Assembly: GCA_963753615.1 (NCBI GenBank)
Contig: CAVWCW010000016.1
Location: 62,001 to 126,000, forward strand
Direction of reading: 5' to 3'
Length of the DNA stretch: 64,000 nucleotides
Source: CAVWCW01 sp963753615
Lineage (GTDB): Bacteria; Pseudomonadota; Gammaproteobacteria; Chromatiales; Chromatiaceae
Part shown: positions 28,456-37,312 of the stretch, piece by piece
Numbering within the stretch: position 1 is the first letter of the stretch
Layout: every line of letters begins with the position of its first letter
Notes under the pieces: model-generated
Seen by the model: the letters and a program-made list of their open reading frames with translations, nothing else
Databases searched by the model: none
Told to the model about the DNA's origin: nothing
Program-made: the position numbers and the translations under genes

Positions 28456-30105
28456 TCACGAAGCAGCACTTTTCTTGGACGAGGCCTTCTTCCGGTCAAA
28501 CGCAAACGAAACCAGGATCATCACCAGGATGACGCCGAGGATGATCTCCAGGGTGTTCTGATAAGCGGACAGGTAAGCATTGGCCACGATCGCCTCGTAC
28601 CCAATACCGGTCGCTTCCGGCAAACGGTCGATGAACCCTCTCCATTGGTCGTCGGTGATCTTCGCCGCCCAGTTCTCAAGCTCAATCACCGCCTGGGCGT
28701 GCTCCGCCTTGATCACATCAGGCTGGCCATGAAACGCGAAGTAGCCGTCCACGACACGACCGAACATCAGGGCGAGAAATATCGACCCCAGCACCGACAC
28801 GCCGAACGCCACGCCCAACTCCTTGCCGGTGGAATCACCGCCCGTGGCCTCGCCTAGCTCGGAGGGGCTCACTGTCACCAGCGTCACCTCCGTCAGTCGC
28901 GCCAGCACCATGCCGGCGCCTGCCCCAAAGGAGAACAACGCAGGTACCAGGCTGGCCATGTCGAGCTGCAGGCTCGCGGTCTGGTAGACCCACCAGCCGC
29001 CGACCAGCATCAGGATCAAGCCAGCTCGAATCACCAGCACCGGCGAAATGCTCGCCGGCAGCCGCGAGGCGCCGAGGGCAAACAGGAAGATGCCCAGCGT
29101 GTACGGAAGCAGCACTAGGCCGGTATCCAGCGCGTCGAGGTACAACGCCGATTGCAGGAAGACCGGCAGCACGAACAATAGGCCGCCAACTGCCAACTGA
29201 AAACAGAAGCCCAGCGCCGCGGCCACGGAAAAGCTCCGGTTACGTAAAATCCGGACCCGAAAGAGCGGCGCCAGATCGCGCCGCGCACGCCACTCCGCCC
29301 AGGCGGTATAGATGAGCAACACGGCGACTCCCGCCAGCATGAACGCCAGCGCTGCCGATAACCCGAAGGGCGCTAATACCTCGTCACCAATGTAGAAGGG
29401 CCGCCGCGCGCCCCACCAGCCGTACTCACCGGCGAGCGTTGCGCCGAGCACAAGCAATGCAAAACCGACGAAGGCCAACAGCGCGCCCAGGCTATCGAAG
29501 GGCGCTTTCTGCTCTCGCTTCGCCTCGCTCACCATGCTGGCGAAAAACAGTAGCAGCACGATGAGTACAGGCTCGGAGCCGAAGGCCCAACGCCAGCTGA
29601 TCAGGTTCGCCAAAGCACCCATCCACACCGGCCCGATCACCGCAGCTGCCGCCACGAAGGCGGAGAAAATACCGAAAGCGGTGGTGCGTTGCTTACCCTC
29701 GTAGTTGAGCATGATCAGTGAGCTCGCCGCGGGGATCATCATCGCACCACCGATCGGCTTGATCAGCGACCAGCCAAGCAGCAGCACCCAGATGCTCGGG
29801 CTCAGTGCAGCGACGATGACTCCTGACGCGAAGATCAATGCGCCGAGAACGAAGATTCGCTTCTCGCCAAATTTTAGCGCGAGCTTGCCTGCCGCGAGAT
29901 AGGTCGATGCCATGACCAGCGAGTGCAACGCCATGGCCGCCTGAACGAAAGCCAACTGCGTATTCAGGTCATCGACGATCGAGCCGATGGCGACCGGCAT
30001 CATCGATCCATCGAGCGTGATGGCGAAGATGCCGAGCGAGGCGGCGAGCAGCGCCGCCCAGGTTCCGAACAGAGACGTCGAACGCTCGTTAGGCATTTTG
30101 TTCAC
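28456..30105 (-). CDS. MFS transporter, DHA2 family (14 helices)
   Basis: About 549 residues from GTG 30105 (ATG 30096 is an alternative three codons later). About 14 hydrophobic segments follow, opening with AALLAASLGIFAITLDGSMM; the family motif A appears as GKLALKFGEKRIFVLGA. A long soluble loop near the C-terminus (DVIKAEHAQAVIELENWAAK) precedes the last helix and a lysine/serine-rich tail. DHA2 proteins are proton-driven exporters of drugs or other amphipathic compounds; the substrate is unknown. The start overlaps the stop of the BatD-like chimera by 4 nt, so translation is coupled and both lie behind element 2. Confidence 0.85.
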   Translation of the reverse strand: MNKMPNERSTSLFGTWAALLAASLGIFAITLDGSMMPVAIGSIVDDLNTQLAFVQAAMALHSLVMASTYLAAGKLALKFGEKRIFVLGALIFASGVIVAALSPSIWVLLLGWSLIKPIGGAMMIPAASSLIMLNYEGKQRTTAFGIFSAFVAAAAVIGPVWMGALANLISWRWAFGSEPVLIVLLLFFASMVSEAKREQKAPFDSLGALLAFVGFALLVLGATLAGEYGWWGARRPFYIGDEVLAPFGLSAALAFMLAGVAVLLIYTAWAEWRARRDLAPLFRVRILRNRSFSVAAALGFCFQLAVGGLLFVLPVFLQSALYLDALDTGLVLLPYTLGIFLFALGASRLPASISPVLVIRAGLILMLVGGWWVYQTASLQLDMASLVPALFSFGAGAGMVLARLTEVTLVTVSPSELGEATGGDSTGKELGVAFGVSVLGSIFLALMFGRVVDGYFAFHGQPDVIKAEHAQAVIELENWAAKITDDQWRGFIDRLPEATGIGYEAIVANAYLSAYQNTLEIILGVILVMILVSFAFDRKKASSKKSAAS

Positions 30106-30722
30106 TGAGGGTTGAGAAAAGGCAGAACTGGTGATGACCGATCTATTTTTGTGGTTTGAGAAAGCGCGCGCTCTGCATCAAATGCTTTGGCAAGCTGGTC
30201 TCCACGCCATGAGCCAGCCGTCGCGGGGCCGAAGAGACAGCGTTGCATTCCGGTGACGGCGGCGCGCAGTTCGGGACTTGGCCGAAACGAGGCGTCCTGC
30301 ATGTTTTGCCACTGGTTCCAGGCAGCTTGAGCAGCGGCGGCATCGTGATGGCGGCAGGCCCTCAGCAGTTTTCGCACCGCGACAAGGTAAGGAGGATTCA
30401 GCTTTTTCCACCATCGCGCCAGCAACATTGCAATGCGACGACGCTGCCATACGCCCAGGCCAAGAACCAGCGCCGCTGCCAACAGCGACGTCCAGTCGCC
30501 GCGCTTGGCGACGGTCTCTCCGGTCGCGGCGACCTCGAAAGTCACGGCGGGAAGTGTTTTTGACTGGAGCTTTTCTGTCTTCGGGTTCCACCACGCATAA
30601 GTCAGCGCGGGTAACTCCAGGGTGCCGAATTGCGAGAGAAACTCGGGCAGGCTGATACCTTTCTGAAACTGAACCTGATTCTTGGCCATGTGCGTATCCT
30701 CGTCGTGGGTCAGGTTCAGCAT
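30102..30722 (-). pseudogene. Chimeric ORF: IS1595-type transposase N-terminus fused to BatD C-terminus
   Basis: The first part (AKNQVQFQKGISLPEFLSQF after a short leader) reads like the N-terminus of IS1595-family transposases. At about 30630 it switches in frame to a BatD-like segment: LELPALTYAWWNPKTEKLQS and KTLPAVTFEV, then a helix (WTSLLAAALVLGLGVWQ) and a soluble tail (YLVAVRKLLRACRHHDAAAA). BatD is a membrane protein of the aerotolerance (Bat) system, with repeats before this C-terminal part. Here the N-terminal repeats and signal peptide are missing, so BatD function is probably lost. The frame is open for 206 codons, so a chimeric protein may be made. It lies 151 bp downstream of element 2. 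Confidence 0.65.
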
Positions 30723-30726
30723 ACGC

Positions 30727-30756
30727 CAGGGGGTAGCTCAAAAGCTGAGCCACGGG
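30727..30756. repeat. Imperfect palindrome, possible IS end
   Basis: GGGGGTAGCTCAAAAGCTGA, continuing GCCACGGGGG, folds as an imperfect inverted repeat just outside the transposase-like start. It could be the terminal repeat of the lost IS1595-type element. The duplicated block begins 10 bp further on, at 30767. Confidence 0.4.
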
Positions 30757-30766
30757 GGTAATCAGG

Positions 30767-31325
30767 ATCACTTATGACGACTGCAAATGGCGGGGCGTCC
30801 TGCCCCGCACCGGCAAAGCTGGAAATCGGCGTTTCTCTAGACGAACCCTAGCCAATCCCCGAAGCTCTGCCTATACGGCTTTGGTCCTATCCGAGGAGCA
30901 AATAACACGGGCGTCGACACTAATCCGGCGTCGGGCTCGATTCGGCCGACCGCTGCGGCCTGCCCCGGGGCGGCGCTCAAGCACCGCAGGCCGCGAGCCC
31001 CAGGTCGCGTCGCTCCTGGCGCATATCCAGCAGCACCCGGTCGGCTTCGATACTGGCCTGCTGGGCGGTATCGACGTCCGAGTCCAGATCCACCAGCTCT
31101 TCGCATTTGGCCTCGGCAGCCGCGCTGTCTTTCTGATCCAGAGCGATCAAGGCCTCGATCCACACGGAGGCGAGCTGGTGCTCCTTGTTGTCCGACGCGG
31201 CACCGGCCTGGGCCAGAGCACTCGCGCGTTTGTGCTCACAGCCCCGCAGGGCCTTGTAGGACTCGTAGTTGTCCGTGCCGATGGCGGCGACGATCTCCGC
31301 CTCTTCGGCCTGGGTGGCCCGGGTC
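30767..31325. repeat. Direct repeat, copy 1 (truncated glycine-zipper gene plus promoter)
   Basis: Matches 40907-41465 at a constant offset of 10140. The 210 non-coding bases 30767-30976 are identical in both copies, including operator, spacer and -10. The coding part 30977-31325 differs at about fifteen to twenty positions. Copy 1 stops inside the gene, so it is the derived, truncated copy. Confidence 0.9.
30845..30890 (-). promoter_or_regulatory. Operator-promoter element 2 (upstream of BatD chimera and MFS)
   Basis: Palindrome at 30873-30890 (plus strand ATACGGCTTTGGTCCTAT, one arm mismatch), exactly 22 nt, then TAGGGT on the minus strand (30845-30850). Identical to element 3. The predicted transcript start near 30838 leaves a leader of about 116 nt. 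Confidence 0.75.
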
Positions 31326-31363
31326 TCGGGATGCGTTGCAACTAGCCATCCAGCGGCGGGCAC
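30977..31363 (-). pseudogene. Truncated copy of the glycine-zipper protein
   Basis: The frame carries the C-terminal 110 or so residues of the 41.1-41.8 kb protein (TQAEEAEIVAAIGTDNYESY, GCEHKRASALAQAGAASDNK and the same CGA end) with scattered substitutions. The signal peptide and the glycine-zipper helices are missing; the first residues (MPAAGWLVATHPETRA) are unrelated sequence at the duplication edge. Without export signal or membrane part it is unlikely to work like the parent. The C-terminal domain is still open and conserved, which is a little more than expected for a long-dead fragment. Confidence 0.8.
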
Positions 31364-31561
31364 TCATGCGTCTTGCCCACGAATCCTGCTGCAAAGCCGG
31401 AATCAAAACGAGGTTACCGCCAACGTGCGAAAAATGGGATGCTACATTGGGCCCATGGATCCCTGGTCCTGTCAGCTGATACACTTGAAATTTACGCGCC
31501 TTTTCCAACCGCCGTCCGGAAAACCGGTGCGACAATCAATTTTCTGAGACGCCGAGGCAGG

Positions 31562-32113
31562 ATGATGTCAATTACCTCTGATTTACTGGTTCCACCCGAT
31601 CCTGCGAGTGACGCGGTAATGCGCGCCATTCGATGCTCTGTTCTACTCGTACTCGTCCTCATCGGCATGGGCACCGCCTGCGCCGAACAAACTGGTGAAC
31701 CCGCCCCTGATACAGCTCACTGGTATATCCAAGGGGGAGCGTATGTCCACTACGACAATCGAGACGACTACCAGGGACCCCCACTCGTCGGGAGCATCGA
31801 GTACCACAAGGATAACCGTTGGTTTGGCGGATTCTCCGCCTTCAACAATTCTTTTGGACAGTTCACCCAGTACCTGTACCTCGGCAAAGAGTTTCGTCCT
31901 TGGGACTCCCATCCGCACACACGAGTCAAAGTGTCAGCGGGCATTGTGCACGGCTACCGCGACGACCACTACGACACCCTGCCGATACGCTGGGGAGGGA
32001 GTTGGGGGCTCGGCGCCGTTCCCTCAATCGGTTATCAGAAAGGTCGCTTCGGCTATGACGCGGCAATTCTGGGAGTTGGCGGGGTGCTCTTCCTGGTCGG
32101 CTATTCATTGTGA
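31562..32113 (+). CDS. Outer-membrane beta-barrel protein of the family often labelled sn-glycerol-3-phosphate transporter
   Basis: 183 residues from ATG 31562; ATG 31619 (MRAIRCSVLLVLVLIGMGTA) would start exactly at the signal peptide and may be the true start. The mature part has alternating aromatic strands (HWYIQGGAYVHYDNRDDYQG, GGFSAFNNSFGQFTQYLYLG, GIVHGYRDDHYDTLPIRWGG) and ends LFLVGYSL, like an eight-stranded barrel resembling the PagP group. Similar proteins in Pseudomonas carry the transporter label without strong proof. It is the only plus-strand gene inside the envelope island. Confidence 0.65.
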   Translation: MMSITSDLLVPPDPASDAVMRAIRCSVLLVLVLIGMGTACAEQTGEPAPDTAHWYIQGGAYVHYDNRDDYQGPPLVGSIEYHKDNRWFGGFSAFNNSFGQFTQYLYLGKEFRPWDSHPHTRVKVSAGIVHGYRDDHYDTLPIRWGGSWGLGAVPSIGYQKGRFGYDAAILGVGGVLFLVGYSL

Positions 32114-32216
32114 TTCGATCTCATCATTGACCGGACGTCGGCGCGCCGAGCCTGATCCGAACCGTCTAACTCGTCCCGTCCAGGAGCTCGTCCCCGGCAG
32201 CGGCATCCGTAAGGGA

Positions 32217-32332
32217 ATGGCGTCGTCCCTGATCGTAAGCACCGATGCCGCAGCCGCTGCTGCGATACGCAGGCTGCCACCCCCGAAGACGCCCCAGCCC
32301 CTGAATCGCATCCGTTTAGGCGCTCCACTGAC
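32217..32332. repeat. Diverged 115-bp repeat, copy B
   Basis: Partner of 25643-25757, with the same exact 20-mer at 32219-32238 and drifting similarity afterwards. It lies in the 346-bp gap between convergent genes, where I see no other gene. Confidence 0.5.
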
Positions 32333-32459
32333 CTTATTTATTGCGGGTTTGGCCTTGCATTGTCCCGCCCAAGGAAACGCCCTGGCCTCCAGCTCTCATC
32401 TCGATTACTCGCACCATGGGGCGATGGCCGGGCATTCTGCTCAGCGAGAGAAACCCCTT

Positions 32460-33502
32460 TCAGAAGCTTGCCGCCAGACCAATCGAAAAACCTGATACGT
32501 TGTCGCCGAATACATAACGACCTACCAGCCGGGTGCGGCTGATGATGCCGGAATAGGCGCTGGTATCGACTTCGGAGCCGCCCCCCACGGACGCCAGATG
32601 ATCGAATCCAAGCGCCCCGCGCTGGGGACCGAAGAAGCTGGTAAATGAGGTTTCCAGCACATAACGCAGCGTCCGCTTCAGCAGCGTGAATCCTGTCGGT
32701 TCCCGCCAGCGCCCCCAGACGGACAAAGAATCATTGGTGGACTCTCCCTTGAGCCCGGAAGTGGTGCTGTCGAATGTGCGCAACTGGATCTTGGTATAGC
32801 GAGCCTCGATATCGAGCTCGTAATCCTCTCGGTAGCGCTGATAATCGAGCATGACAGCCCCACCCAGGCCATAGGCGTTCATGGTTGCGTCGTCGATAAC
32901 GTCCAGCTCCTGCTCAAATGCGAGATTGAAGATATCCTGTGCGATGGAAGCGTCCGTAGTTACGTGACCGAGCACGAAATTGAAAATGGGGCGCAGCTTC
33001 AGCTCTTGATCGGGACTAATGGGGAAATCCCAGCCTATCCCTCCGGTTGCGGAAAAGCTGTTCCATTTTACCGGGATAGATTGCTCCTGCTGACCGCTGG
33101 AGGCCACGAATTCCGGATCGTAGCGTGAATAACCGAGTGCACCCTCGAGGTAGAGCGGGAAGCTCTCGCTCAATGTGAATGCGCCACCGAACGTTGTCTG
33201 CCGGATTCCCGGGTCATCGGTCGAGGCATTTTGGATCGACAGAGAACTCGTTGTGACATCCGGCAGCACGGTAAACGACATGATGGTCAGGGCACCGTCG
33301 GCAATCTCTTTGAGTTCCTGCTCGGTAACAACTGCCAGGAGTCATCCGCCCGAACTTCTGGGACTGAGGTCAGAGAGAGCAGAAACAGGCAAACGGCGGT
33401 CCACGAGGAAGATGAAGGCTGAGGGTGATACCTTTTCGGCGCTGCGCGCGGCCGCTGCCGGCCATACCAGGCCTGTATCGAGGTGCGGAAGGTGATGATC
33501 AT
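32460..33502 (-). pseudogene. Outer-membrane beta-barrel protein, frameshifted near its N-terminus
   Basis: The first frame (from ATG 33502) gives a signal peptide (WTAVCLFLLSLTSVPEVRA) and ADDSWQ. One base is lost near 33331-33337 and the second frame continues VVTEQELKEIADGALTIMSF and on for 273 residues. The body is made of strands typical of outer-membrane barrels (FPLYLEGALGYSRYDPEF, YELDIEARYTKIQLRTF) and ends LVGRYVFGDNVSGFSIGLAASF with a terminal Phe. I do not recognise a named family. A start at the internal ATG 33281 would make a barrel without signal peptide, so either the break is an indel error or the gene is dead. Confidence 0.65.
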
Positions 33503-33976
33503 CTACCAGCTAGCCCCCAAAGAAATTTCCACCAAACTCAGAATCCCGCGATTCACTCTAAGGTCCACATGACCGCCAAGCCGCCGATGACCTAGCTGGC
33601 CGAATTCTACGCCGAGATGGAAGAACAGCATTTACAGCGGGATCGCCTGCTGCGGCAGACCCACTTCCGGCCACGCGCCAGCGAAGGCGTTCCAGCCCGA
33701 GCACATTCCGCTCTCGGCCAGTCCTAGCTTGAGCCCTATCGGCCAGCCCAATTCGAAGACAGCGGCGACGAGCAGATAGACCCAGGCCACAGCCAAACTC
33801 CCGAGAACAGGCGGAAAACGACCTGTCCCCTCGGCGCCAGCGGTTTGCCAGGGAAGAGAGGCCGGCCAGGTTGCCGATTGTTAGGCCCGAACGCTTCCAG
33901 CGCTTTGCTTGCCCGCTGCATTACCGAGGCGTCGGCCAATATCGGAGCGATTCGAATCTCCCGCTGTTTTCGAGAT
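33503..33976. other. Gene-free stretch with a plus-strand coding remnant
   Basis: A plus-strand frame near 33570 reads MTAKPPMT, stop, LAEFYAEMEEQHLQRDRLLR, which looks like a broken short protein I cannot name. The rest has no convincing frame. Confidence 0.4.
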
Positions 33977-35839
33977 CTAGAACTGCCAGACCAACCCCAA
34001 GCCAATAAGGGTCTTGTAGATGAGTCGCTGGCTGCGCGTGGTAAACCCCTTGATGCCGCCGGCGTCGGAAACGTCGCGCCGGAGCGCCAGCCACTCGGGG
34101 GAGCCCCAGCGCAGGGCTTGGCGCTTCAGCACCTCGGCGTCCTCGAGCAAGTCTCGACACAACCGCTCGTCGTCAAAGAAGAACCCCATTTCGTTGTTCA
34201 GCAACCGCGATCGGTAGTCGAAATTCGATGTCCCGACCCAGCCGAAGTTGTTTCCCACCAGGAACTTCGCATGCATTTTCCCGTAGTGAACGGGGCCGCC
34301 CAAGGTCACGGAATCGCTGCCGCCGGTCTCGTAGATGCGGATTTGGGGATTGGCGGTCAATTGAAGCCATTCACCGCTATCGACCAACTCTAGATTCAGG
34401 TCGCCTGTTCTCCACCCCGACAACCAATCCTGCTGGAGTTCAGGTGTCAGCAGCAGACGCGGCGCGGTGTCCATGTCGATCACCGACTGGGCAAAGAAAT
34501 TGTCGCTGGTAAGCACCGAGTTGGTAATGATCTCGAGTCGGCTGCTCCCGTGTTGATCGAGCCACTGCTTGATGTTTTCGACTTCGTCGTGGACGATCCG
34601 GCCGTCACTGTCCGTAAGCCGGGCCAGAAACAGATACGGCGAGACGATGGTAACCACTTCACCCGGCTGGACCTCCCCCGCGATTTCGTCGAGCAGATTC
34701 AGGATCGAGTTCGGGTTGCGCGACTTGTTGGCGACAGCTTCATTCACCACATTTTCATTGGTCAGATTGTCCAGTTCATGGGCTAGCAGCACCCTGGAGT
34801 CGCGCAGCCCGTTGTCCAACCAGGCAGGCACTTCTTGCATGAGTTTCCGCATGCCGGGAAACGACAGCACCTCGCGCAGTGACTCGCTCGCCAGCCGCAA
34901 GCGCGCCTGATACGTCTCGGCGGGCTCGGTCACCGCAGGCGAGTACTCATCGTCGGAAGCGCAATTACGAACGGGTTCCAGGTAACGATTACCCCGGTAG
35001 TCGAACAATACGGTGTAGTAGAAGCTGGCGACTTCCCCGACGTGATGCGATCCTGGCGCCTGATTCCGGGCCGGCCGCAACACGATTTCCATGTCTCGAA
35101 AGGTACTCGGGTCAGTCGTCCCGTCCTTGTTGAAACCGTAGTAATCGAACGAGACATTGCGCCCACCGGTGATCACTACGGCGCGTTCCAGGTCCATTCC
35201 GTCTACCACCAGCAATTTGTCGTGGGAGCGCCGGTTCAGATTGAAGCGGGTCAACGCATTGAAGAGCACCACCTGCGCCCGGGCCGGGTTCTTGGTCGGC
35301 CGGCCGCGGGCGTCGGCGACCAGTCCCGCCTCATCGGCACAGGTAGCCAGGGCACGCAGATCCGGATGCCCAAACCCGATGGAACCCATGGAGTCGACCG
35401 TGACGCGAACGTCCACGCCCCGCGAGACCGCATCGCAGAGCGCCCCTATAAACGCCATTCCGATCCGGTCCCGCTTGAAGATGTAGTAATTCAAATCAAT
35501 CGTCTGACGGGCGTTCTCAATCAGCCACAGCTTCAGCGCCAGCGAGCGTTGGGCTTCATCGAACGTGGGCCCGAGCAGACCGGCCCGCGCTTCCTGAATC
35601 GGGATCTCGGCCTCGATCGCAAGCTGTTGCGCATCCTCGGACTGGTGCTCCAGGGGCCGCCAGGTGCGCCAGCGATAGAGCCAATCGGCGTATTCCTGAG
35701 GGGTCGATCCGCTCGGCGGAGCCTCACTGAATGCCAGGGCACCATCGCCGGGGCTGTCCATTGTTGCGCATGACGCCAGCAGCAACGACAGCAACGCTAG
35801 TGCAGACCACGAGCGTAGGTTCCTTGATTGTCCCATCAC
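33977..35839 (-). CDS. Phospholipase D family lipoprotein (cardiolipin-synthase-like)
   Basis: 620 residues. The N-terminus ends in a lipobox (LLLASC), so it is a lipoprotein. The first PLD motif is complete: SHDKLLVVD with ITGGRNVSFDYY near residues 203-230. The second is HAKFLVGN with WVGTSNFDYRS near residue 521, where the usual Asp of HxKxxxxD is Asn. PLD-superfamily enzymes use the two His as catalytic residues to cleave or transfer phosphodiester bonds in phospholipids. Both His and Lys pairs remain, so activity is possible. It overlaps the upstream EEP gene by 4 nt; the two probably form one transcriptional unit for phosphodiester or phospholipid turnover in the envelope. Confidence 0.88.
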   Translation of the reverse strand: MMGQSRNLRSWSALALLSLLLASCATMDSPGDGALAFSEAPPSGSTPQEYADWLYRWRTWRPLEHQSEDAQQLAIEAEIPIQEARAGLLGPTFDEAQRSLALKLWLIENARQTIDLNYYIFKRDRIGMAFIGALCDAVSRGVDVRVTVDSMGSIGFGHPDLRALATCADEAGLVADARGRPTKNPARAQVVLFNALTRFNLNRRSHDKLLVVDGMDLERAVVITGGRNVSFDYYGFNKDGTTDPSTFRDMEIVLRPARNQAPGSHHVGEVASFYYTVLFDYRGNRYLEPVRNCASDDEYSPAVTEPAETYQARLRLASESLREVLSFPGMRKLMQEVPAWLDNGLRDSRVLLAHELDNLTNENVVNEAVANKSRNPNSILNLLDEIAGEVQPGEVVTIVSPYLFLARLTDSDGRIVHDEVENIKQWLDQHGSSRLEIITNSVLTSDNFFAQSVIDMDTAPRLLLTPELQQDWLSGWRTGDLNLELVDSGEWLQLTANPQIRIYETGGSDSVTLGGPVHYGKMHAKFLVGNNFGWVGTSNFDYRSRLLNNEMGFFFDDERLCRDLLEDAEVLKRQALRWGSPEWLALRRDVSDAGGIKGFTTRSQRLIYKTLIGLGLVWQF

Positions 35840-36660
35840 TTCGCACCTTCCGGTTGATAACGAACCACCGCAATCACTGGACGATGATCGGATATCTCAT
35901 CTGTTGCCACACGATACTCCTCGAACTGCAGCGATTCCGAAATCAAAATCCAGTCCAAACGGTAACGCCCGTCTTTGTAGGTTCCCAAACCGCTGTCGAG
36001 GGGCCTCCAGGCCCGCAAATCCGCCTCGAGTGCCAGGCGGCGTACAGCGGAGTCCGGACTGCTCCAGTCTTCGTTGAAGTCACCAGCGACGATAACCGGA
36101 TTATCGCGGGCCGCAAGCACGCTCGATAACTCATCCACCTGAGCCTGTCGAACGGATTTGCGGGAAAAGTCGAGGTGCACGGACACCAGATCCACCGCCC
36201 CTACACCCGGCCAATGCAGCTCGGCCAGAACGAAACCCTTCGACGGAGTCGGAGGAGTGGGATTGAACCGGAATGACTTCGGCTCGGACAACGGCAACTT
36301 GGAGAGAATAGCGGTGCCGTAATCGAACAGCCAGGACTGGGCATGGCTGCCGCGAAAACTGTGGGGATAACCGGCCAGCCGGGCCAAAAAAGCGGTGTGA
36401 TCGAACCCTCCGCTCCAGCGAGAAACACCGTCCGCCTCTTGCAACGCGACAACGTCGGCATCTTCTCGCGTCAACACTTCCGCGGCGCGGTCGAGATTGG
36501 CCCGAATCGATGCCTCCGGAACCAACATTTGGTTCACGCCGGTGCCGCGCCCATGGGCAAGATTCAACGAAAGCACCGTCAGGGAATCGCCGAGTGCCGC
36601 CGCAACAGCGCACTGAAAAAGTACAAAGACACCAATATAAACAGAGCGGTGCTTAGCCAT
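35836..36660 (-). CDS. Secreted endonuclease/exonuclease/phosphatase (EEP) family protein
   Basis: 274 residues from ATG 36660, where a signal peptide starts (MAKHRSVYIGVFVLFQCAVA). EEP motifs are complete: LSLNLAHG, VVALQEAD (metal-binding Glu), VSVHLDF, IVAGDFNEDW and the final SDHRPVIAVV (catalytic Asp-His). The fold covers DNases, sphingomyelinases and phosphoinositide phosphatases. Secretion and coupling to a phospholipase D lipoprotein favour a lipid or extracellular substrate over DNA repair. The longer start at 36738 has no signal peptide. Confidence 0.85.
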   Translation of the reverse strand: MAKHRSVYIGVFVLFQCAVAAALGDSLTVLSLNLAHGRGTGVNQMLVPEASIRANLDRAAEVLTREDADVVALQEADGVSRWSGGFDHTAFLARLAGYPHSFRGSHAQSWLFDYGTAILSKLPLSEPKSFRFNPTPPTPSKGFVLAELHWPGVGAVDLVSVHLDFSRKSVRQAQVDELSSVLAARDNPVIVAGDFNEDWSSPDSAVRRLALEADLRAWRPLDSGLGTYKDGRYRLDWILISESLQFEEYRVATDEISDHRPVIAVVRYQPEGAK

Positions 36661-36973
36661 CAGCGAACTGGAACCCGACTCAGGGAAATCGAGGTCAGAC
36701 CCGGTCGGAAATCGGGGTCCCACCCACTGCTGTCCCACTTATGCGACTGGACCTGATATAGAGAAACTTGTGATGGGTAACCCACTGATTTCACAGAGAG
36801 GTCCATTTTTCAACGCCCGAGAGAGGCGATTCTTCGTTCAAGTCGTATTTGTAACGGCACCTCATACGGGCTTTTGTATTCAATACGTTACACGAACTGG
36901 CCTGAAATTAACTGGGACAGCGGTGGGTCAGACCCCTATTTCACTGGGTACTTGAATCTGGCGAGAACTATCG
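36661..36973. other. Intergenic, no gene; GGGGTCAGACCCC-like sequences
   Basis: No coding frame is convincing. It contains two GGTCAGACCC-type elements (about 36692 and 36924-36937, the latter GGGTCAGACCCCTATTTC-like). Related forms occur near 28214 and 37831, suggesting a dispersed short repeat. Confidence 0.45.
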
Positions 36974-37237
36974 TTATCGCCCCTGTCTTTCACTGATGTA
37001 GCCCGCTGTGCCGCCGGAAGCGGCACCTACGGCTGCACCGGCAGCCATGGAGCCAACCACATCCCCGTCGATCAATCCCCAAATGAGTCCGCCAGCAGCG
37101 CCGGCACCGGCACCGGTTCTTGCGCCTCTTGCAGCACCACTGGTACCGCAGGCGGTAAGGGCAAGGGAACATAGGAGGATTACAAATATCAGCACCATCC
37201 GTCGCGGGTCTTGCTTTCTCGATTCAGTAATAACCAC
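36974..37237 (-). CDS. Small glycine-zipper lipoprotein
   Basis: 87 residues from GTG 37237, preceded by an AAGGAG ribosome-binding site about 8 nt away. Signal (MVLIFVILLCSLALTAC) with lipobox LTAC, then a glycine-zipper two-helix region (AGAGAAGGLIWGLIDGDVVG, MAAGAAVGAASGGTAGY). Such proteins are outer-membrane or periplasmic and often stress-linked (SlyB/OsmB-like). It lies between the EEP and Tai-domain genes on the same strand. Confidence 0.75.
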   Translation of the reverse strand: MVITESRKQDPRRMVLIFVILLCSLALTACGTSGAARGARTGAGAGAAGGLIWGLIDGDVVGSMAAGAAVGAASGGTAGYISERQGR

Positions 37238-37257
37238 GGATTTCTCCTTTTTTACTT

Positions 37258-37277
37258 GCTTGAAGATTTCTTCAAGC
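37258..37277. repeat. Hairpin GCTTGAAG/CTTCAAGC
   Basis: Perfect 8-bp arms with an ATTT loop, 20 bp upstream of the glycine-zipper lipoprotein start. On the minus strand it is followed by A rather than T residues, so it may be an operator or a leader stem rather than a terminator. Confidence 0.5.
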
Positions 37278-37312
37278 GATTATTTCTCAGCCTGTCAACG
37301 ACCTTCTCTACG

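Noticed and set aside
37258..37277. Terminator for the Tai-domain gene
   Set aside because: A residues, not T residues, follow the stem on the transcribed strand.
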